Source: Mesorhizobium sp. M1C.F.Ca.ET.210.01.1.1
GTDB taxonomy: Bacteria; Pseudomonadota; Alphaproteobacteria; Rhizobiales; Rhizobiaceae
Reading direction: 5' to 3'
Assembly (NCBI RefSeq): GCF_004791585.1
Contig: NZ_SRUU01000002.1
Span: forward strand, 248,001 to 312,000
Length of the DNA: 64,000 nt
The notes under the pieces were generated by a model that had not been told where the DNA came from, ran no database searches, and was given only the letters and a program-made list of their open reading frames with translations. The position numbers and the translations under genes are program-made. Positions within the stretch are counted from its first letter, which is position 1; every line of letters starts with the position of its first letter. Below are positions 43,939 to 53,620 of the stretch, piece after piece.

Positions 43939-44162
43939 GTTCTTTCAAATATGTGACGTGATATTTGCGCAACAAGACTTCTATAAGCGTCCAGAACGCA
44001 CTTTTCAGTCGCAATCTCTGTTGTGAACGACCGCCAGTTGGGCCATGTCGAGGGCGAAGAAGCGCGCCGATGCGCGACTTTTTCAACGATGGGGACGGGG
44101 GTGGCAGAGCCTGCGAGGCATGCCCGAGCCTGTCTTGAACCTTTGACTGGAGATTCAAGAAA

Positions 44163-45290
44163 ATGAACATCAAGAGCCTTCTACTCGGCTCCGCTGCGAC
44201 GCTGATCGCAGTTTCGGGCGCCCGCGCCGCCGACGCGGTCACCGTCGCCGAGCCGGAACCGGCCGAATACGTCAAGATCTGCGACGTCTATGGCGCGGGT
44301 TACTTCTACATCCCCGGCACCGAGACCTGCCTGCGCGTCGGCGGCTACGTCCGCTATGACGCCGGCTTCGGCGATGTCGGCTCCTTCGATGGCCGCACGG
44401 CCACCGATCACGAGGACGGCGACGCGCAAAACAGCTGGAAGAAGAACGCCCGCTTCAACCTAAAGACATGGACCGGCCAGGAAACCGAACTCGGCACGTT
44501 GAAGACCTATACCGAGACCAAATTCAACTTTCCGAACGGTGGCGCCACCAGCGTGTCGCTGAGCTTTGCCTGGATCCAGCTTGGCGGCCTGCGCGTCGGT
44601 AAGGACGAAACGCCTTACGATCAGTTCATCGGCTATGCCGGCAACGTCATCCAGGACACGATCATCCCGTACGGCATCAAAGACACCAATGTCGTCAGCT
44701 ACTACTTCGACGCCGGCAGCGGCTTCTCGGGCGTGATCTCGCTCGAAGAGGGCTCGGACGGTTCGGGCATATCCGGCACGATCGACAGCTATGTCCCGCA
44801 TGTCGTCGGCGGTTTGAAGTACAAAGGCGACTGGGGCGCGGTCACTGGCGTCGTCGCCTATGACAGCAACTACGAGGAAGTGGCCGGCAAGGTTCGCTTG
44901 GACGTCAACGTCACCAAGGAACTGTCGCTGTTCATCATGGGCGGCTACGGCACCGACGACAATCTCCGCGACGATGCGGGTAACGTCATCGACGCTCATG
45001 GCCGCGGCTTCTACAAGCCGTGGGGCGGCAACTGGGCTGTGTGGGGTGGCGGCACCTACAAATTCAACGAGAAGACGGCGTTCAACCTCCAGGCCTCGGC
45101 TGACGACGACAAGAACTACGCGCTCGCAGCCAACGTCGCCTACACTATCGTTCCGGGCTTCACGATCACGACCGAAGTCGACTGGGATCATTTCGCCCAC
45201 TTCGGCGACGGCACCTCGGCCGTCAACTGGACCAAGGCCGACAAGAAGAACAGCGTCGGCGGCATCGTCCGCTTCCAGCGCTCCTTCTGA
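44163..45290 (+). CDS. Outer-membrane porin (Porin_2 family)
   Basis: The 375-residue protein has a Sec signal (MNIKSLLLGSAATLIAVSGA, cleavage after A-R-A near 22) and a mature barrel typical of Hyphomicrobiales porins: AEYVKICDVYGAGYFYIPGTETCLRVGGYVRYD with the conserved cysteine pair, repeated amphipathic strands, and the C-terminal Phe of IVRFQRSF required for outer-membrane insertion. It forms diffusion channels in the outer membrane. The ATG follows GGAG within a long AT-rich 5' region. A strong intrinsic terminator follows, fitting high expression. Confidence 0.93.
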   Translation: MNIKSLLLGSAATLIAVSGARAADAVTVAEPEPAEYVKICDVYGAGYFYIPGTETCLRVGGYVRYDAGFGDVGSFDGRTATDHEDGDAQNSWKKNARFNLKTWTGQETELGTLKTYTETKFNFPNGGATSVSLSFAWIQLGGLRVGKDETPYDQFIGYAGNVIQDTIIPYGIKDTNVVSYYFDAGSGFSGVISLEEGSDGSGISGTIDSYVPHVVGGLKYKGDWGAVTGVVAYDSNYEEVAGKVRLDVNVTKELSLFIMGGYGTDDNLRDDAGNVIDAHGRGFYKPWGGNWAVWGGGTYKFNEKTAFNLQASADDDKNYALAANVAYTIVPGFTITTEVDWDHFAHFGDGTSAVNWTKADKKNSVGGIVRFQRSF

Positions 45291-45312
45291 TCGAAGCTGC
45301 GATCTCACATGG

Positions 45313-45345
45313 AAAGGCCCGCGACATCGCCGCGGGCCTTTTTTT
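45313..45345 (+). terminator. Strong intrinsic terminator after the porin gene
   Basis: AAAGGCCCGCG pairs with CGCGGGCCTTT around ACATCGC, followed by a run of seven T residues. This is the clearest Rho-independent terminator in the window. It begins 23 bases after the porin stop and would also serve the convergent maeB gene. Confidence 0.92.
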
Positions 45346-45383
45346 GCTTGTCCCTAGCCAATGTCGACCGGCTTTCCGGCTCC

Positions 45384-47663
45384 CTAGTTGCTCGCCGTAT
45401 AGGCAGCGATCGCCGCCATGTTGACGATGTCTGAATCCTTGGCGTTGAGCGAGACGATCTGGACCGGCTTGTTCAAGCCGACGAGCAGCGGGCCGATGAC
45501 GGTCGAGCCGCCGAGTTCCTGCAGCATCTTGGTCGAGATCGAGGCCGAGTGGAACGCCGGCATCACCAGCACATTGGCCGGGCCGGTCAGCCTGATGAAG
45601 GGATACTGCGCCATGGCGCGCGGGTTCAGCGCCACGTCGGCGGCCATCTCGCCGTCATACTCGAAATCGACGCGGCGCTTGTCGAGGATGCGCACGGCCT
45701 CCTGCACGCGCTCGGAGCGCTCGCCCTGCGGATGGCCGAAAGTGGAATAGGCGAGCATGGCAATCCTCGGCTCGTAGCCCATGCGGCGGGCAAAGCCCGC
45801 AGCCTCCTCGGCGATATCGGCGATCTGCTCGGCATTCGGCATGTCGTGCACGGCAGTGTCGGCAACCAGCACCGTGCGGCCCCTTGCCAGCACGATCGAC
45901 ACTCCGATGACGCGGTGACCCGGCTTGGCGTCGATGGCGCGGCGGATGTCGTCGAGCGCGGTCGAATAGTTGCGGGTCACGCCGGTGACGATGCCGTCGG
46001 CATCGCCCAGCGCCACCATGCAGGCGGCGAAATGGTTGCGGTCGTTGTTGATCAGGCGTTGACAGTCGCGGAACAGGTAGCCCTTCCGCTGCATGCGCTC
46101 GTAAAGATAGTCGGTATAGATCGAGTTGCGGCGCGACAGCCTGGCATTGATGATCTCGAGGCCCTGCTTGTTGAGATCGATGCCGGCGTTGCGGGCATTC
46201 TCCTTGATGACGTCGTCGCGGCCGAGCAGGATCGCCGTGCCGAGCTTCTGGTTCACATAGGAGACGGCGGCGCGCATCACCTGCTCCTCCTCGCCCTCGG
46301 CGAAGACGATGCGCTTGGGCTGGCGGCGGACGCGGTCGTAGATGCGCTGGAGGGTCGACGCGATCGGGTCGCGGCGGGCGGAAAGCTCATGCGCGTAGCG
46401 GTCGAGGTCGAGGATCGGCTTGCGGGCGACGCCGGACTCCATCGCCGCCTTCGCTACCGCGAGCGGGATCGCCGAGATCAGGCGCGGATCGAACGGCACC
46501 GGAATGATGTAGTTCGGGCCGAATTTCGGTCGGTTGCCCTGATAGGCGGCGGCGACATCATCCGGCACGTCCTGGCGCGCCAGCTCGGCCAACGCCCGGG
46601 CCGCGGCGATCTTCATCTCGTCATTGATGGTGGTGGCCCGGACATCCAGCGCGCCGCGGAAGATATAAGGGAAGCCCAGCACATTGTTGACCTGGTTCGG
46701 GTAGTCCGAGCGGCCGGTCGCCATGATGGCGTCGGTGCGGATCTCGCCCACTTCCTCCGGGGTGATTTCCGGATCGGGATTGGCCATGGCGAAGATGATC
46801 GGGTTCTTCGCCATCGACTGCACCATGGCGGGGGTCAGCGCGCCTTTGGCGGACAGGCCGAGGAAGACGTCGGCACCGTCCAGCGCCTCGGCGAGGCTGC
46901 GCGCCTCGGTCTTGACCGCATGTGCCGACTTCCACTGGTTCATGCCTTCGGTACGGCCCTGGAAGACCACGCCTTTGGTGTCGCAAAGGATGATGTTTTC
47001 CGGCGAAAAACCCATCGCCTTCATCAGTTCGATGCAGGCGATGCCGGCGGCGCCGGCGCCGTTGCAGACCATCTTGGTGGTCTTCATGTCGCGGCCGGTG
47101 ATCTCCAGCGCGTTGATCAGCCCGGCGGACGAGATGATGGCGGTGCCGTGCTGGTCGTCATGGAAGACGGGGATGTCCATCAATTCGCGCAGGCGCTGCT
47201 CGATGATGAAGCATTCCGGCGCCTTGATATCCTCGAGGTTGATGCCGCCGAAGGAGGGGCCGAGGAAACGCACGCAGTTGATGAACTCGTCGGCGTCCTC
47301 GGTCGCGACTTCAAGATCGACGGAATCGACGTCGGCGAAGCGCTTGAACAAAACCGCCTTGCCTTCCATGACCGGCTTCGAGGCCAGCGCGCCGAGATTG
47401 CCGAGCCCCAAGATGGCGGTGCCGTTGGAAATGACGGCGACCATGTTGCCGCGCGTCGTGTAGTCGAAGGCGCGGCTCGGGTCCTCCGCGATGGCGCGCA
47501 CCGGAACGGCGACGCCCGGCGAATAAGCAAGGCTGAGATCGCGCTGGGTGGCCATCGGCTTGGTGGCGACGATCTCCAGCTTGCCTGGACGCCCCATGGC
47601 GTGGAATTCGAGCGCTTCCTGCGCGCTGACGGAGGGCCCGCTGCTTTCGGTTTTCCTGGCCAT
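45384..47663 (-). CDS. maeB: NADP-dependent malic enzyme with C-terminal phosphotransacetylase-like domain
   Basis: The 759-residue enzyme decarboxylates malate to pyruvate. The N-terminal malic domain (about 1-430) includes DLSLAYSPGVAVPV, FHDDQHGTAI and the nucleotide-binding GAGAAGIACIELM. The C-terminal PTA-like domain (about 435-759) includes RIVFAEGEEEQVMRAA and GVSIVLARGRTVLVADTAV; in rhizobial enzymes it controls activity and oligomer state, and does not carry out acetyl transfer. Length matches Sinorhizobium Tme/Dme. Cofactor choice (NADP versus NAD) is by family habit. ATG 47663 with AGGAA is preferred over 47693. It is divergent from mutS. Confidence 0.92.
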   Translation of the reverse strand: MARKTESSGPSVSAQEALEFHAMGRPGKLEIVATKPMATQRDLSLAYSPGVAVPVRAIAEDPSRAFDYTTRGNMVAVISNGTAILGLGNLGALASKPVMEGKAVLFKRFADVDSVDLEVATEDADEFINCVRFLGPSFGGINLEDIKAPECFIIEQRLRELMDIPVFHDDQHGTAIISSAGLINALEITGRDMKTTKMVCNGAGAAGIACIELMKAMGFSPENIILCDTKGVVFQGRTEGMNQWKSAHAVKTEARSLAEALDGADVFLGLSAKGALTPAMVQSMAKNPIIFAMANPDPEITPEEVGEIRTDAIMATGRSDYPNQVNNVLGFPYIFRGALDVRATTINDEMKIAAARALAELARQDVPDDVAAAYQGNRPKFGPNYIIPVPFDPRLISAIPLAVAKAAMESGVARKPILDLDRYAHELSARRDPIASTLQRIYDRVRRQPKRIVFAEGEEEQVMRAAVSYVNQKLGTAILLGRDDVIKENARNAGIDLNKQGLEIINARLSRRNSIYTDYLYERMQRKGYLFRDCQRLINNDRNHFAACMVALGDADGIVTGVTRNYSTALDDIRRAIDAKPGHRVIGVSIVLARGRTVLVADTAVHDMPNAEQIADIAEEAAGFARRMGYEPRIAMLAYSTFGHPQGERSERVQEAVRILDKRRVDFEYDGEMAADVALNPRAMAQYPFIRLTGPANVLVMPAFHSASISTKMLQELGGSTVIGPLLVGLNKPVQIVSLNAKDSDIVNMAAIAAYTASN

Positions 47664-47904
47664 GATGCTTCTGATTTCCTCGCCTTGCGGCACCGCTTGG
47701 CATGGGTGCTTGCTTATGGATTCCCGGATTAAGGCTACACGCGGCCGCTGTAAACCGACAAGCCGGGCAAAGCTGCTTCAACGCGGAAGACCCAAGCGTT
47801 GCCGAGGCTCGGTTGGCGACCGGCTGGCAGCATGGCTCGCGGTTTCCCCTGCTTTTCGAGCACCCGGCATTAAACCCTCCGGTCACATCTGCTAGCGTCC
47901 CGAT

Positions 47905-50643
47905 ATGAACATGCATATGTCCACCGAGACCGACGCCCAGGAAACGACGACGCCGCCGCCAGCCACGGGCGGCGTCACGCCGATGATGGAGCAGTATATC
48001 GAGATCAAGGCGGCGAACCCGGATTCGCTGCTCTTCTACCGCATGGGCGATTTCTACGAGCTGTTCTTCGACGACGCCGAGAAAGCAAGCCAGGCGCTGG
48101 GCATTGTTTTGACCCGGCGCGGCAAGCACCAGGGCCACGACATTCCGATGTGCGGCGTGCCGGTGCATGCGGCGGACGACTATCTGCAGAAGCTGATCGC
48201 ACAAGGTTTCCGCGTCGCCGTGTGCGAGCAGATCGAGGACCCGGCGGAAGCCAAGAAACGCGGCTCGAAATCGGTGGTGCGGCGCGACGTGGTGCGGCTG
48301 GTCACGCCCGGCACCATCACCGAGGACAAGCTGCTCGCGCCCTCGGAATCGAGCTTCCTGATGGCGCTGGGCAGGGTGAAGGGCGGCAATTCGGCCAGCC
48401 AAGGCAGCTTCGCGCTGGCATGGATCGACATATCGACGGGCGCGTTCCGCGTGGCGGAAACCACGGCCGAGCGGCTGCTTGCCGACATCTTCCGCGTCGA
48501 CCCGCGCGAACTGATCGTCGCCGAGCCGGTGTTCCACGACCCGGAACTGCGACCGGTCTTCGACGTGCTTGGCCGGGTCGCCAACCCGCAGCCGCCGTCA
48601 CTGTTCGATTCGGCATCGGCCACCGGCCGCATCGCCCGCTTCTTCGAGGTGGCGACGCCGGACAGTTTCGGAACCTTCTCGCGCGCCGAGCTGTCGGCAA
48701 TCTCGGGCGCCATCGCCTATGTCGAGAAGACGCAGAAGGCCGAGCGGCCGCCGCTGTCGCGGCCCGAGCGCGAGGAGAGCGGCTCGACGCTGTTCATCGA
48801 CCCGGCGACGCGCGCCAATCTGGAACTGTTGCGCACGCTTTCCGGCAGCCGCGACGGCTCGCTGTTCAAGGCGATCGACCGCACGGTGACCGGCGGCGGA
48901 GCGAGATTGCTCGCCGACCGGCTGATGGCGCCTCTGACCGACCCGGCGGCGATCACGGCAAGACTGGATTCGGTGTCGTTCTTCCGTTCCGAGACGCGGC
49001 TTTGCCAAGGGGTGCGGGCCAGTCTAAAAAGCGTCGCCGACATGCCGAGGGCGCTGTCCAGGCTGGCGCTCAACCGCGGCGGCCCGCGCGACCTCGGCGC
49101 GCTGCGCGCCGGCTTCGAGGCGGCCGGCGCGATCGCCGCACTGTTCGCGACGTCGGCGCTGCCCGCCGAGCTCGCCGCCGCGCTGGCAGCGATCAATGCC
49201 TTGCCCGAGGCGCTCGCCCGCCACCTCAGCGAGGCGCTCGACGACGAGTTGCCGCTGATCAAGCGCGACGGCGGCTTCGTGCGCTCCACCTATAATGCCG
49301 AACTCGACGAGATGCGGGCGCTGCGTGACGAGTCGCGAAAAGTGATCGCCGGGCTGGAGCGCTCGCTGGTCGAGGAGACCGGTATCCGCTCGCTGAAGAT
49401 CCGCCGCAACAATGTGCTGGGCTACTATATCGAGGTCACCGCCAACCACCATGGCGTGATGACCGGCAGCGATGCCGCCAAGGCGCGCTTCATCCATCGC
49501 CAGACTATGGCCAACGCCATGCGCTTCACGACGACGGAACTCGCGGAGCTGGAATCAAAGATCGCCAACGCCGCCGACAAGGCACTGAGCATCGAGCTTG
49601 CCGCCTTCGACCGGCTGACGGCGGAGGTCGTCGGCGAGGCCGACAGCATCCGCGCCGGCGCCGAGGCGCTAGCCGTGCTCGACGTCTCGTCGGCTCTCGC
49701 TCTGCTTTCCGAAAGCGAGGGCTGGTGCCGGCCGATTGTCGATTCCGGCCTCGCCTTCGAGATCTCCGGCGGGCGTCATCCGGTCGTCGAGCAGGCACTC
49801 AGGCGTTCAGGCGAGGGCCCGTTCGTCGCCAACGACTGCGACCTCTCGCCCGAAGGTGCAGCGAAGGCCGGCGCGATCTGGCTGCTCACCGGGCCGAACA
49901 TGGGCGGCAAGTCGACCTTCCTCAGGCAGAACGCTCTGATCGCCATCCTGGCCCAGACCGGCTCCTTCGTGCCGGCGCAGAGTGCCCATATCGGCGTCGT
50001 CGACCGGCTGTTCTCGCGCGTCGGCGCCTCGGACGATCTGGCGCGCGGCCGCTCGACCTTCATGGTTGAGATGGTCGAGACGGCCGCGATCCTCAACCAG
50101 GCAGGCGAGCGGGCGCTGGTCATCCTCGACGAGATCGGGCGCGGCACGGCGACCTTCGACGGTCTGTCGATCGCCTGGGCGGCGGTCGAATACCTGCACG
50201 AGAAGAACCGCTGCCGGGCGATCTTCGCCACCCATTTCCACGAGATGACGGCGCTGGCCGGCAAGCTTGCCCGGCTTCACAACGTCACCATGCGGGTCAA
50301 GGAATGGGAAGGCGACGTCGTCTTCCTGCACGAGGTCGGCAAGGGCGCGGCAGACCGTTCCTACGGCGTCCAGGTGGCGCGGCTCGCCGGCCTGCCGGAA
50401 GCGGTGGTCGCCCGCGCCAAGGAAGTTCTGCATCAATTGGAGGAAGGCGAAGTCTCGGGCAAGACCAACCGTCTGGTCGACGACCTGCCGCTGTTTTCGG
50501 TGGCAGTGAAGCGCGAAGCGCCGAAGCCGGCCAAGATCGATGCGTTGGGCGAGGCGCTTGGCGCCATCAACCCCGACGAGATGACGCCAAGGGAAGCCTT
50601 GGAAGCGCTCTATCGGCTGAAGGGTCTGACGGCGAAGCAATAG
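47905..50643 (+). CDS. mutS: DNA mismatch repair protein MutS
   Basis: This 912-residue protein recognises mismatches and small loops in DNA and recruits MutL. Domain I contains the mismatch-reading motif [15 protein letters not shown] (about 44-58), with the Phe-x-Glu within GDFYE. The ATPase has Walker [10 protein letters not shown] (663-671), the signature region [14 protein letters not shown] and Walker [26 protein letters not shown] follows. A C-terminal tail (about 840-912) carries the dimer contacts. Three nearby ATGs (47905, 47911, 47917) could start it; the first is used, and no ribosome binding site is clear. It is divergent from maeB across 241 bases without another gene. Confidence 0.96.
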   Translation: MNMHMSTETDAQETTTPPPATGGVTPMMEQYIEIKAANPDSLLFYRMGDFYELFFDDAEKASQALGIVLTRRGKHQGHDIPMCGVPVHAADDYLQKLIAQGFRVAVCEQIEDPAEAKKRGSKSVVRRDVVRLVTPGTITEDKLLAPSESSFLMALGRVKGGNSASQGSFALAWIDISTGAFRVAETTAERLLADIFRVDPRELIVAEPVFHDPELRPVFDVLGRVANPQPPSLFDSASATGRIARFFEVATPDSFGTFSRAELSAISGAIAYVEKTQKAERPPLSRPEREESGSTLFIDPATRANLELLRTLSGSRDGSLFKAIDRTVTGGGARLLADRLMAPLTDPAAITARLDSVSFFRSETRLCQGVRASLKSVADMPRALSRLALNRGGPRDLGALRAGFEAAGAIAALFATSALPAELAAALAAINALPEALARHLSEALDDELPLIKRDGGFVRSTYNAELDEMRALRDESRKVIAGLERSLVEETGIRSLKIRRNNVLGYYIEVTANHHGVMTGSDAAKARFIHRQTMANAMRFTTTELAELESKIANAADKALSIELAAFDRLTAEVVGEADSIRAGAEALAVLDVSSALALLSESEGWCRPIVDSGLAFEISGGRHPVVEQALRRSGEGPFVANDCDLSPEGAAKAGAIWLLTGPNMGGKSTFLRQNALIAILAQTGSFVPAQSAHIGVVDRLFSRVGASDDLARGRSTFMVEMVETAAILNQAGERALVILDEIGRGTATFDGLSIAWAAVEYLHEKNRCRAIFATHFHEMTALAGKLARLHNVTMRVKEWEGDVVFLHEVGKGAADRSYGVQVARLAGLPEAVVARAKEVLHQLEEGEVSGKTNRLVDDLPLFSVAVKREAPKPAKIDALGEALGAINPDEMTPREALEALYRLKGLTAKQ

Positions 50644-50676
50644 CTCAGTCTTGACCGTCGTTCACTGTTGACTCAT

Positions 50677-50692
50677 TGTACCGCTCGGTACA
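50677..50692. promoter_or_regulatory. TetR-type operator upstream of the DUF1348-TetR pair
   Basis: TGTACCG (50677-50683) and CGGTACA (50686-50692) are perfect reverse complements around CT. A TTGACT -35-like element sits just upstream (50668-50673), so the operator lies within the promoter. The adjacent TetR-family gene at 51205 is the obvious candidate binder. The ACCG-x-x-CGGT core is common among TetR/AcrR operators. Confidence 0.75.
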
Positions 50693-50731
50693 GTGTCGGC
50701 TACCGATGATCGGAACCGACAGGAGATTTTC

Positions 50732-51196
50732 ATGAGCCGTCCGCCATTGCCGCCGTTCACGGCGGAAACCGCAGCGCAGAAGGCGCGGCTCGCGGAGGAC
50801 GCCTGGAACAGCCGCGACCCTGAGCGGGTGTCGCTCGCCTACACCGAGGACAGCGTCTGGCGGAACCGGGCCGAATTCATCTCGGGCCGGGGCGAGATCG
50901 TCGGCTTCCTCAAGCGCAAATGGGCGCGCGAGCTGGACTACCGCCTCATCAAGGAGGTCTGGACTTGGAACGACAACCGTATCGCCGTGCGCTTCGCCTA
51001 TGAATGGCATGACGACAGCGGCCACTGTTTCCGCTCCTACGGCAACGAGAATTGGGAATTCGACGAAGCCGGGCTGATGCGGCGGCGCGTGGCGAGCATC
51101 AACGACCTGCCGATCGCCGAGAGCGAGCGGAAGTATCACTGGCCACTCGGACGCCGGCCGGACGACCATCCCGGCCTTTCGGAACTCGGACTGTAA
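50732..51196 (+). CDS. DUF1348 (SnoaL-like) protein
   Basis: The 154-residue cytoplasmic protein is a complete DUF1348 domain with an NTF2-like fold: [47 protein letters not shown], and [23 protein letters not shown]. The C-terminal [20 protein letters not shown] is highly conserved in the family. The activity is unknown. The ATG has AGGAG at ideal spacing. It is the first gene of an operon with a TetR regulator and is preceded by a perfect operator, so its expression is probably induced by a small molecule sensed by that TetR. Confidence 0.87.
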   Translation: MSRPPLPPFTAETAAQKARLAEDAWNSRDPERVSLAYTEDSVWRNRAEFISGRGEIVGFLKRKWARELDYRLIKEVWTWNDNRIAVRFAYEWHDDSGHCFRSYGNENWEFDEAGLMRRRVASINDLPIAESERKYHWPLGRRPDDHPGLSELGL

Positions 51197-51204
51197 AGCC
51201 GCGA

Positions 51205-51774
51205 ATGCGACGAATCGCGCCCGATCGCGACGGCCTGCTGGCCATGATCGGCGAGGTTTTCCGCGAGCACGGCTATGAGGGCGCCAGCCTGGCCCTGATC
51301 GGTGCCGCTACGGGGCTCGGCAAGGGAAGTCTTTACCACTTCTTTCCCGGCGGCAAGGAAGAGATGGGACGGGCCGTCATTGCCCATATCGACTGCTGGT
51401 TCGAGGAGAATGTCTTTGCGCCGCTGCGCGACAGCACCGATCCACAGGTCGGGATCGAACGGATGCTCGCGGCAACGGACAGCTATTTCCGCTCGGGGCG
51501 CCGGGTTTGCCTGATCGGCGCCTTCGCGCTGGAGGAACCGCGCGATCTTTTCGCCGATCAGATCCGGGACTATTTCGGCCGCTGGGTCACCCACCTCGCC
51601 GATGCGCTGGCGCGAGCTGGGCACCAGCCGGGCGAGGCCAGCGAGTTGGCCGAAGAAGCCGTCGCCGCCATCCAGGGCGCACTCACACTCGCCCGCGCCG
51701 CCGATGACGCCGACGTGTTTGCGCGTGCGCTTCGCAGGGTGCGCGTGAGGCTGGGGCTGACGGCGGGCGGCTAG
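51205..51774 (+). CDS. TetR-family transcriptional regulator
   Basis: The 189-residue repressor has the TetR HTH (LLAMIGEVFREHGYEGASLALIGAATGLGKGSLYHFFPGGKEEM, about 10-53) and a helical ligand domain with a C-terminal half typical of the YxaF/LmrA group. It starts eight bases after the DUF1348 stop and is read from the same promoter, which contains a palindromic operator. The position points to auto-repression together with the DUF1348 gene. Confidence 0.88.
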   Translation: MRRIAPDRDGLLAMIGEVFREHGYEGASLALIGAATGLGKGSLYHFFPGGKEEMGRAVIAHIDCWFEENVFAPLRDSTDPQVGIERMLAATDSYFRSGRRVCLIGAFALEEPRDLFADQIRDYFGRWVTHLADALARAGHQPGEASELAEEAVAAIQGALTLARAADDADVFARALRRVRVRLGLTAGG

Positions 51775-51778
51775 ATAG

Positions 51779-52591
51779 CTAAACAGGTTCGAAGCGGAAG
51801 GCTGTCTCGGTTCGATGAACCCGACCGACGCCGGGTGAATCGAGATGCGCGCCTGCAACGAAATGGCCGTTGTCGGCGGCAAGACCAAGTATTCGCAACC
51901 GGCTTGCGCGCGCCTGCTCCTGGTCGGCGTCGAATTCCCATGCGACCTCCGGCCGATCGAACTGAAGCGACGGCACATGCACGGTGTCGCCCCAGATCAA
52001 CAATGTTTCGCCGCGGCTCGTGACACGAAAGCAGGTATGGCCGATTTCGTGGCCGGGAGCGGCGATCGCCTCGATACTCGCGCTCAGGCGCTGTCCCGGG
52101 TCCAAAGGTTTTGCTCGATCATGGAAGCGGCTCAACCTTGCAACCGACCGGAACATGTCGAGCTCGGCTCGAGGCACAAGCAAGCGGGCGAGCTGCGGGA
52201 AACCGTCCCCGCCGTCCGGGAGGATGAGCCCGTGGATATGGTCGAGATGGGTGTGGGTGAAGGCAACCGTGCGTATCCGATCGACGGCGATCTTCGCCTC
52301 GCTTAGCGCCTGCGGCAGAAAGCCCATTGTCGGATGCCATGCGTTCGAGCATCCCGTATCGATCAGCGTGATTGCTTCGCCTTCTTCGATGGCAAAGGCA
52401 TTCACCGACAATCTGAGTGCGCCATCGAAGAGCGGTACCTGCGACGGGAGGTCGTCGCCGAAGCGCTTGTCTCCCGGCTGGCGCAGTCGCCGGACCGGCA
52501 TGTCGACATAGCCGTCGCGCAGCGACGCGACCGTCATGTCGCCGATCCTATAGGTCGCGTGATGAGGACCGTCTGAAATTCGCTCCAACAC
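51779..52591 (-). CDS. MBL-fold metallohydrolase
   Basis: The 270-residue protein carries the zinc-binding motif HTHLDH (113-118), a second-metal histidine in APGHEIGHT (about 185-193), and the bridging Asp in LIWGDTVHV. Further metal ligand candidates are in FVAGAHLD. It resembles quorum-quenching lactonase and other hydrolase-like MBL proteins with an N-terminal strand-rich extension. A GGAGGG site precedes a GTG (52591) by three bases and a TTG (52588) by six; the GTG was used but the TTG is equally possible. It is convergent with the TetR gene, four bases apart. Confidence 0.85.
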   Translation of the reverse strand: MLERISDGPHHATYRIGDMTVASLRDGYVDMPVRRLRQPGDKRFGDDLPSQVPLFDGALRLSVNAFAIEEGEAITLIDTGCSNAWHPTMGFLPQALSEAKIAVDRIRTVAFTHTHLDHIHGLILPDGGDGFPQLARLLVPRAELDMFRSVARLSRFHDRAKPLDPGQRLSASIEAIAAPGHEIGHTCFRVTSRGETLLIWGDTVHVPSLQFDRPEVAWEFDADQEQARASRLRILGLAADNGHFVAGAHLDSPGVGRVHRTETAFRFEPV

Positions 52592-52633
52592 TTGCCCTCC
52601 GTTCGATCGCAAAATCCGGATTGACGTTTCGGG

Positions 52634-53524
52634 CTAGATCATTTCCAGGCCGCGCTTGCGCGTCGGCGGCGGGAAGGCGCGGTCGAGCTCGGCGAAATCC
52701 TGAGGCGTCAGAGCGATGTCGAGCGCGGCGGCGTTCTGGCGGACATGCTCCTGCCGGCTGGCCTTCGGGATGGCGATGACGCCTTTCTGCGCCATCACCC
52801 AGGCAAGAGCGATCTGCGCGGCCGTCGCGTTATGGCGGGCGGCGATCGCGTCAAGCCTGGCGTTGCGCGCCAGCGCGCCCTGCTCGACCGGGGAATAGGC
52901 CATCAGCGGGATGCCGCGCTTCAGGCTCCAGGGCGCGAGGTCGAATTCCGGACCGCGCCGCGAGAGGTTGTAGAGGACCTGGTTGGTCTGGACGTTGCCG
53001 CCGGAAGCGAGGCCCACCAGTTCCTCCATATCGTCGGTGTCGAAATTGCTGACGCCCCAGTGGCGGATCTTGCCGGCCGCCTTCAAGGCCTCGAAGGCTT
53101 CCACGGTTTCGGCCAAAGGCACGCTGCCCGGCCAGTGCAGCAGATAGAGATCGATGCGGTCGGTGGCGAGACGTTTGAGGCTGTTCTCGCAGGCCCGCAT
53201 GACGCCGGCCCGCGAGGCATTGGTCGGCAGCACCTTGGAAACCAGGAAGGTCTCGTCGCGGCGCCCGGCGATGGCTTCCGCCACCACCTCCTCGGCACCG
53301 CCGCCGGCATACATCTCCGCCGTATCGATGAGCGTGATGCCGAGGTCCAGCCCGAGTTTCAATGCCGCGACCTCGTCGGCGCGGCGCCGGCGGTCCTCGC
53401 CCATTTTCCACGTGCCCTGGCCCAGCACCGGAACGGCTTCGCCCGACGGCAGCGTGGTGGTTCTGATCTTGGAAGACGTGGGCCTGGAAGACGTGGGCTT
53501 GGAAGACATGGGCTTGGAAGACAT
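52634..53524 (-). CDS. Aldo/keto reductase with a repeat-coded N-terminus
   Basis: The 296-residue NADPH-dependent reductase shows the AKR tetrad region: [15 protein letters not shown] (catalytic Asp and Tyr, about 63-77), [10 protein letters not shown] with Lys, [10 protein letters not shown] with His, and the coenzyme loop [13 protein letters not shown]. The first about 20 residues are encoded by four copies of a 15-bp unit (M/T-SSK/R-P), so they are low in complexity and unlike family starts, which begin at [18 protein letters not shown]. In-frame ATGs lie at 53566, 53524 and 53509; none has a strong ribosome binding site. Confidence 0.83.
   Translation of the reverse strand: MSSKPMSSKPTSSRPTSSKIRTTTLPSGEAVPVLGQGTWKMGEDRRRRADEVAALKLGLDLGITLIDTAEMYAGGGAEEVVAEAIAGRRDETFLVSKVLPTNASRAGVMRACENSLKRLATDRIDLYLLHWPGSVPLAETVEAFEALKAAGKIRHWGVSNFDTDDMEELVGLASGGNVQTNQVLYNLSRRGPEFDLAPWSLKRGIPLMAYSPVEQGALARNARLDAIAARHNATAAQIALAWVMAQKGVIAIPKASRQEHVRQNAAALDIALTPQDFAELDRAFPPPTRKRGLEMI
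53465..53524 (-). repeat. Coding minisatellite, 4 x 15 bp
   Basis: Four head-to-tail units of ATGTCTTCCAAGCCC-like sequence (two identical, then ACGTCTTCCAGGCCC and ACGTCTTCCAAGATC) encode SSKP/SSRP repeats at the start of the aldo/keto reductase. The first two units each begin with an ATG, so copy-number change would shift the number of start codons. The 15-bp period keeps the frame when units are gained or lost. Confidence 0.85.
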
Positions 53525-53620
53525 GGGGGGCTCGCTCCGCGTGAAGCCGGATCGCAGCACAGCCATGGCCGGAAATCCAGACCGAGGTCCCCGCTTCTGT
53601 CCGGATTCCGGCGCGGGGAA

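Noticed and set aside
45313-45345. Terminator considered as a small RNA 3' end
   Set aside because: It is fully explained as the porin terminator; no separate promoter-like sequence lies between the porin stop and the hairpin.
45549-47732. Plus-strand open frame of 727 codons opposite maeB
   Set aside because: Antisense shadow of the malic enzyme gene, with Arg/His/Asp-rich low-information sequence.
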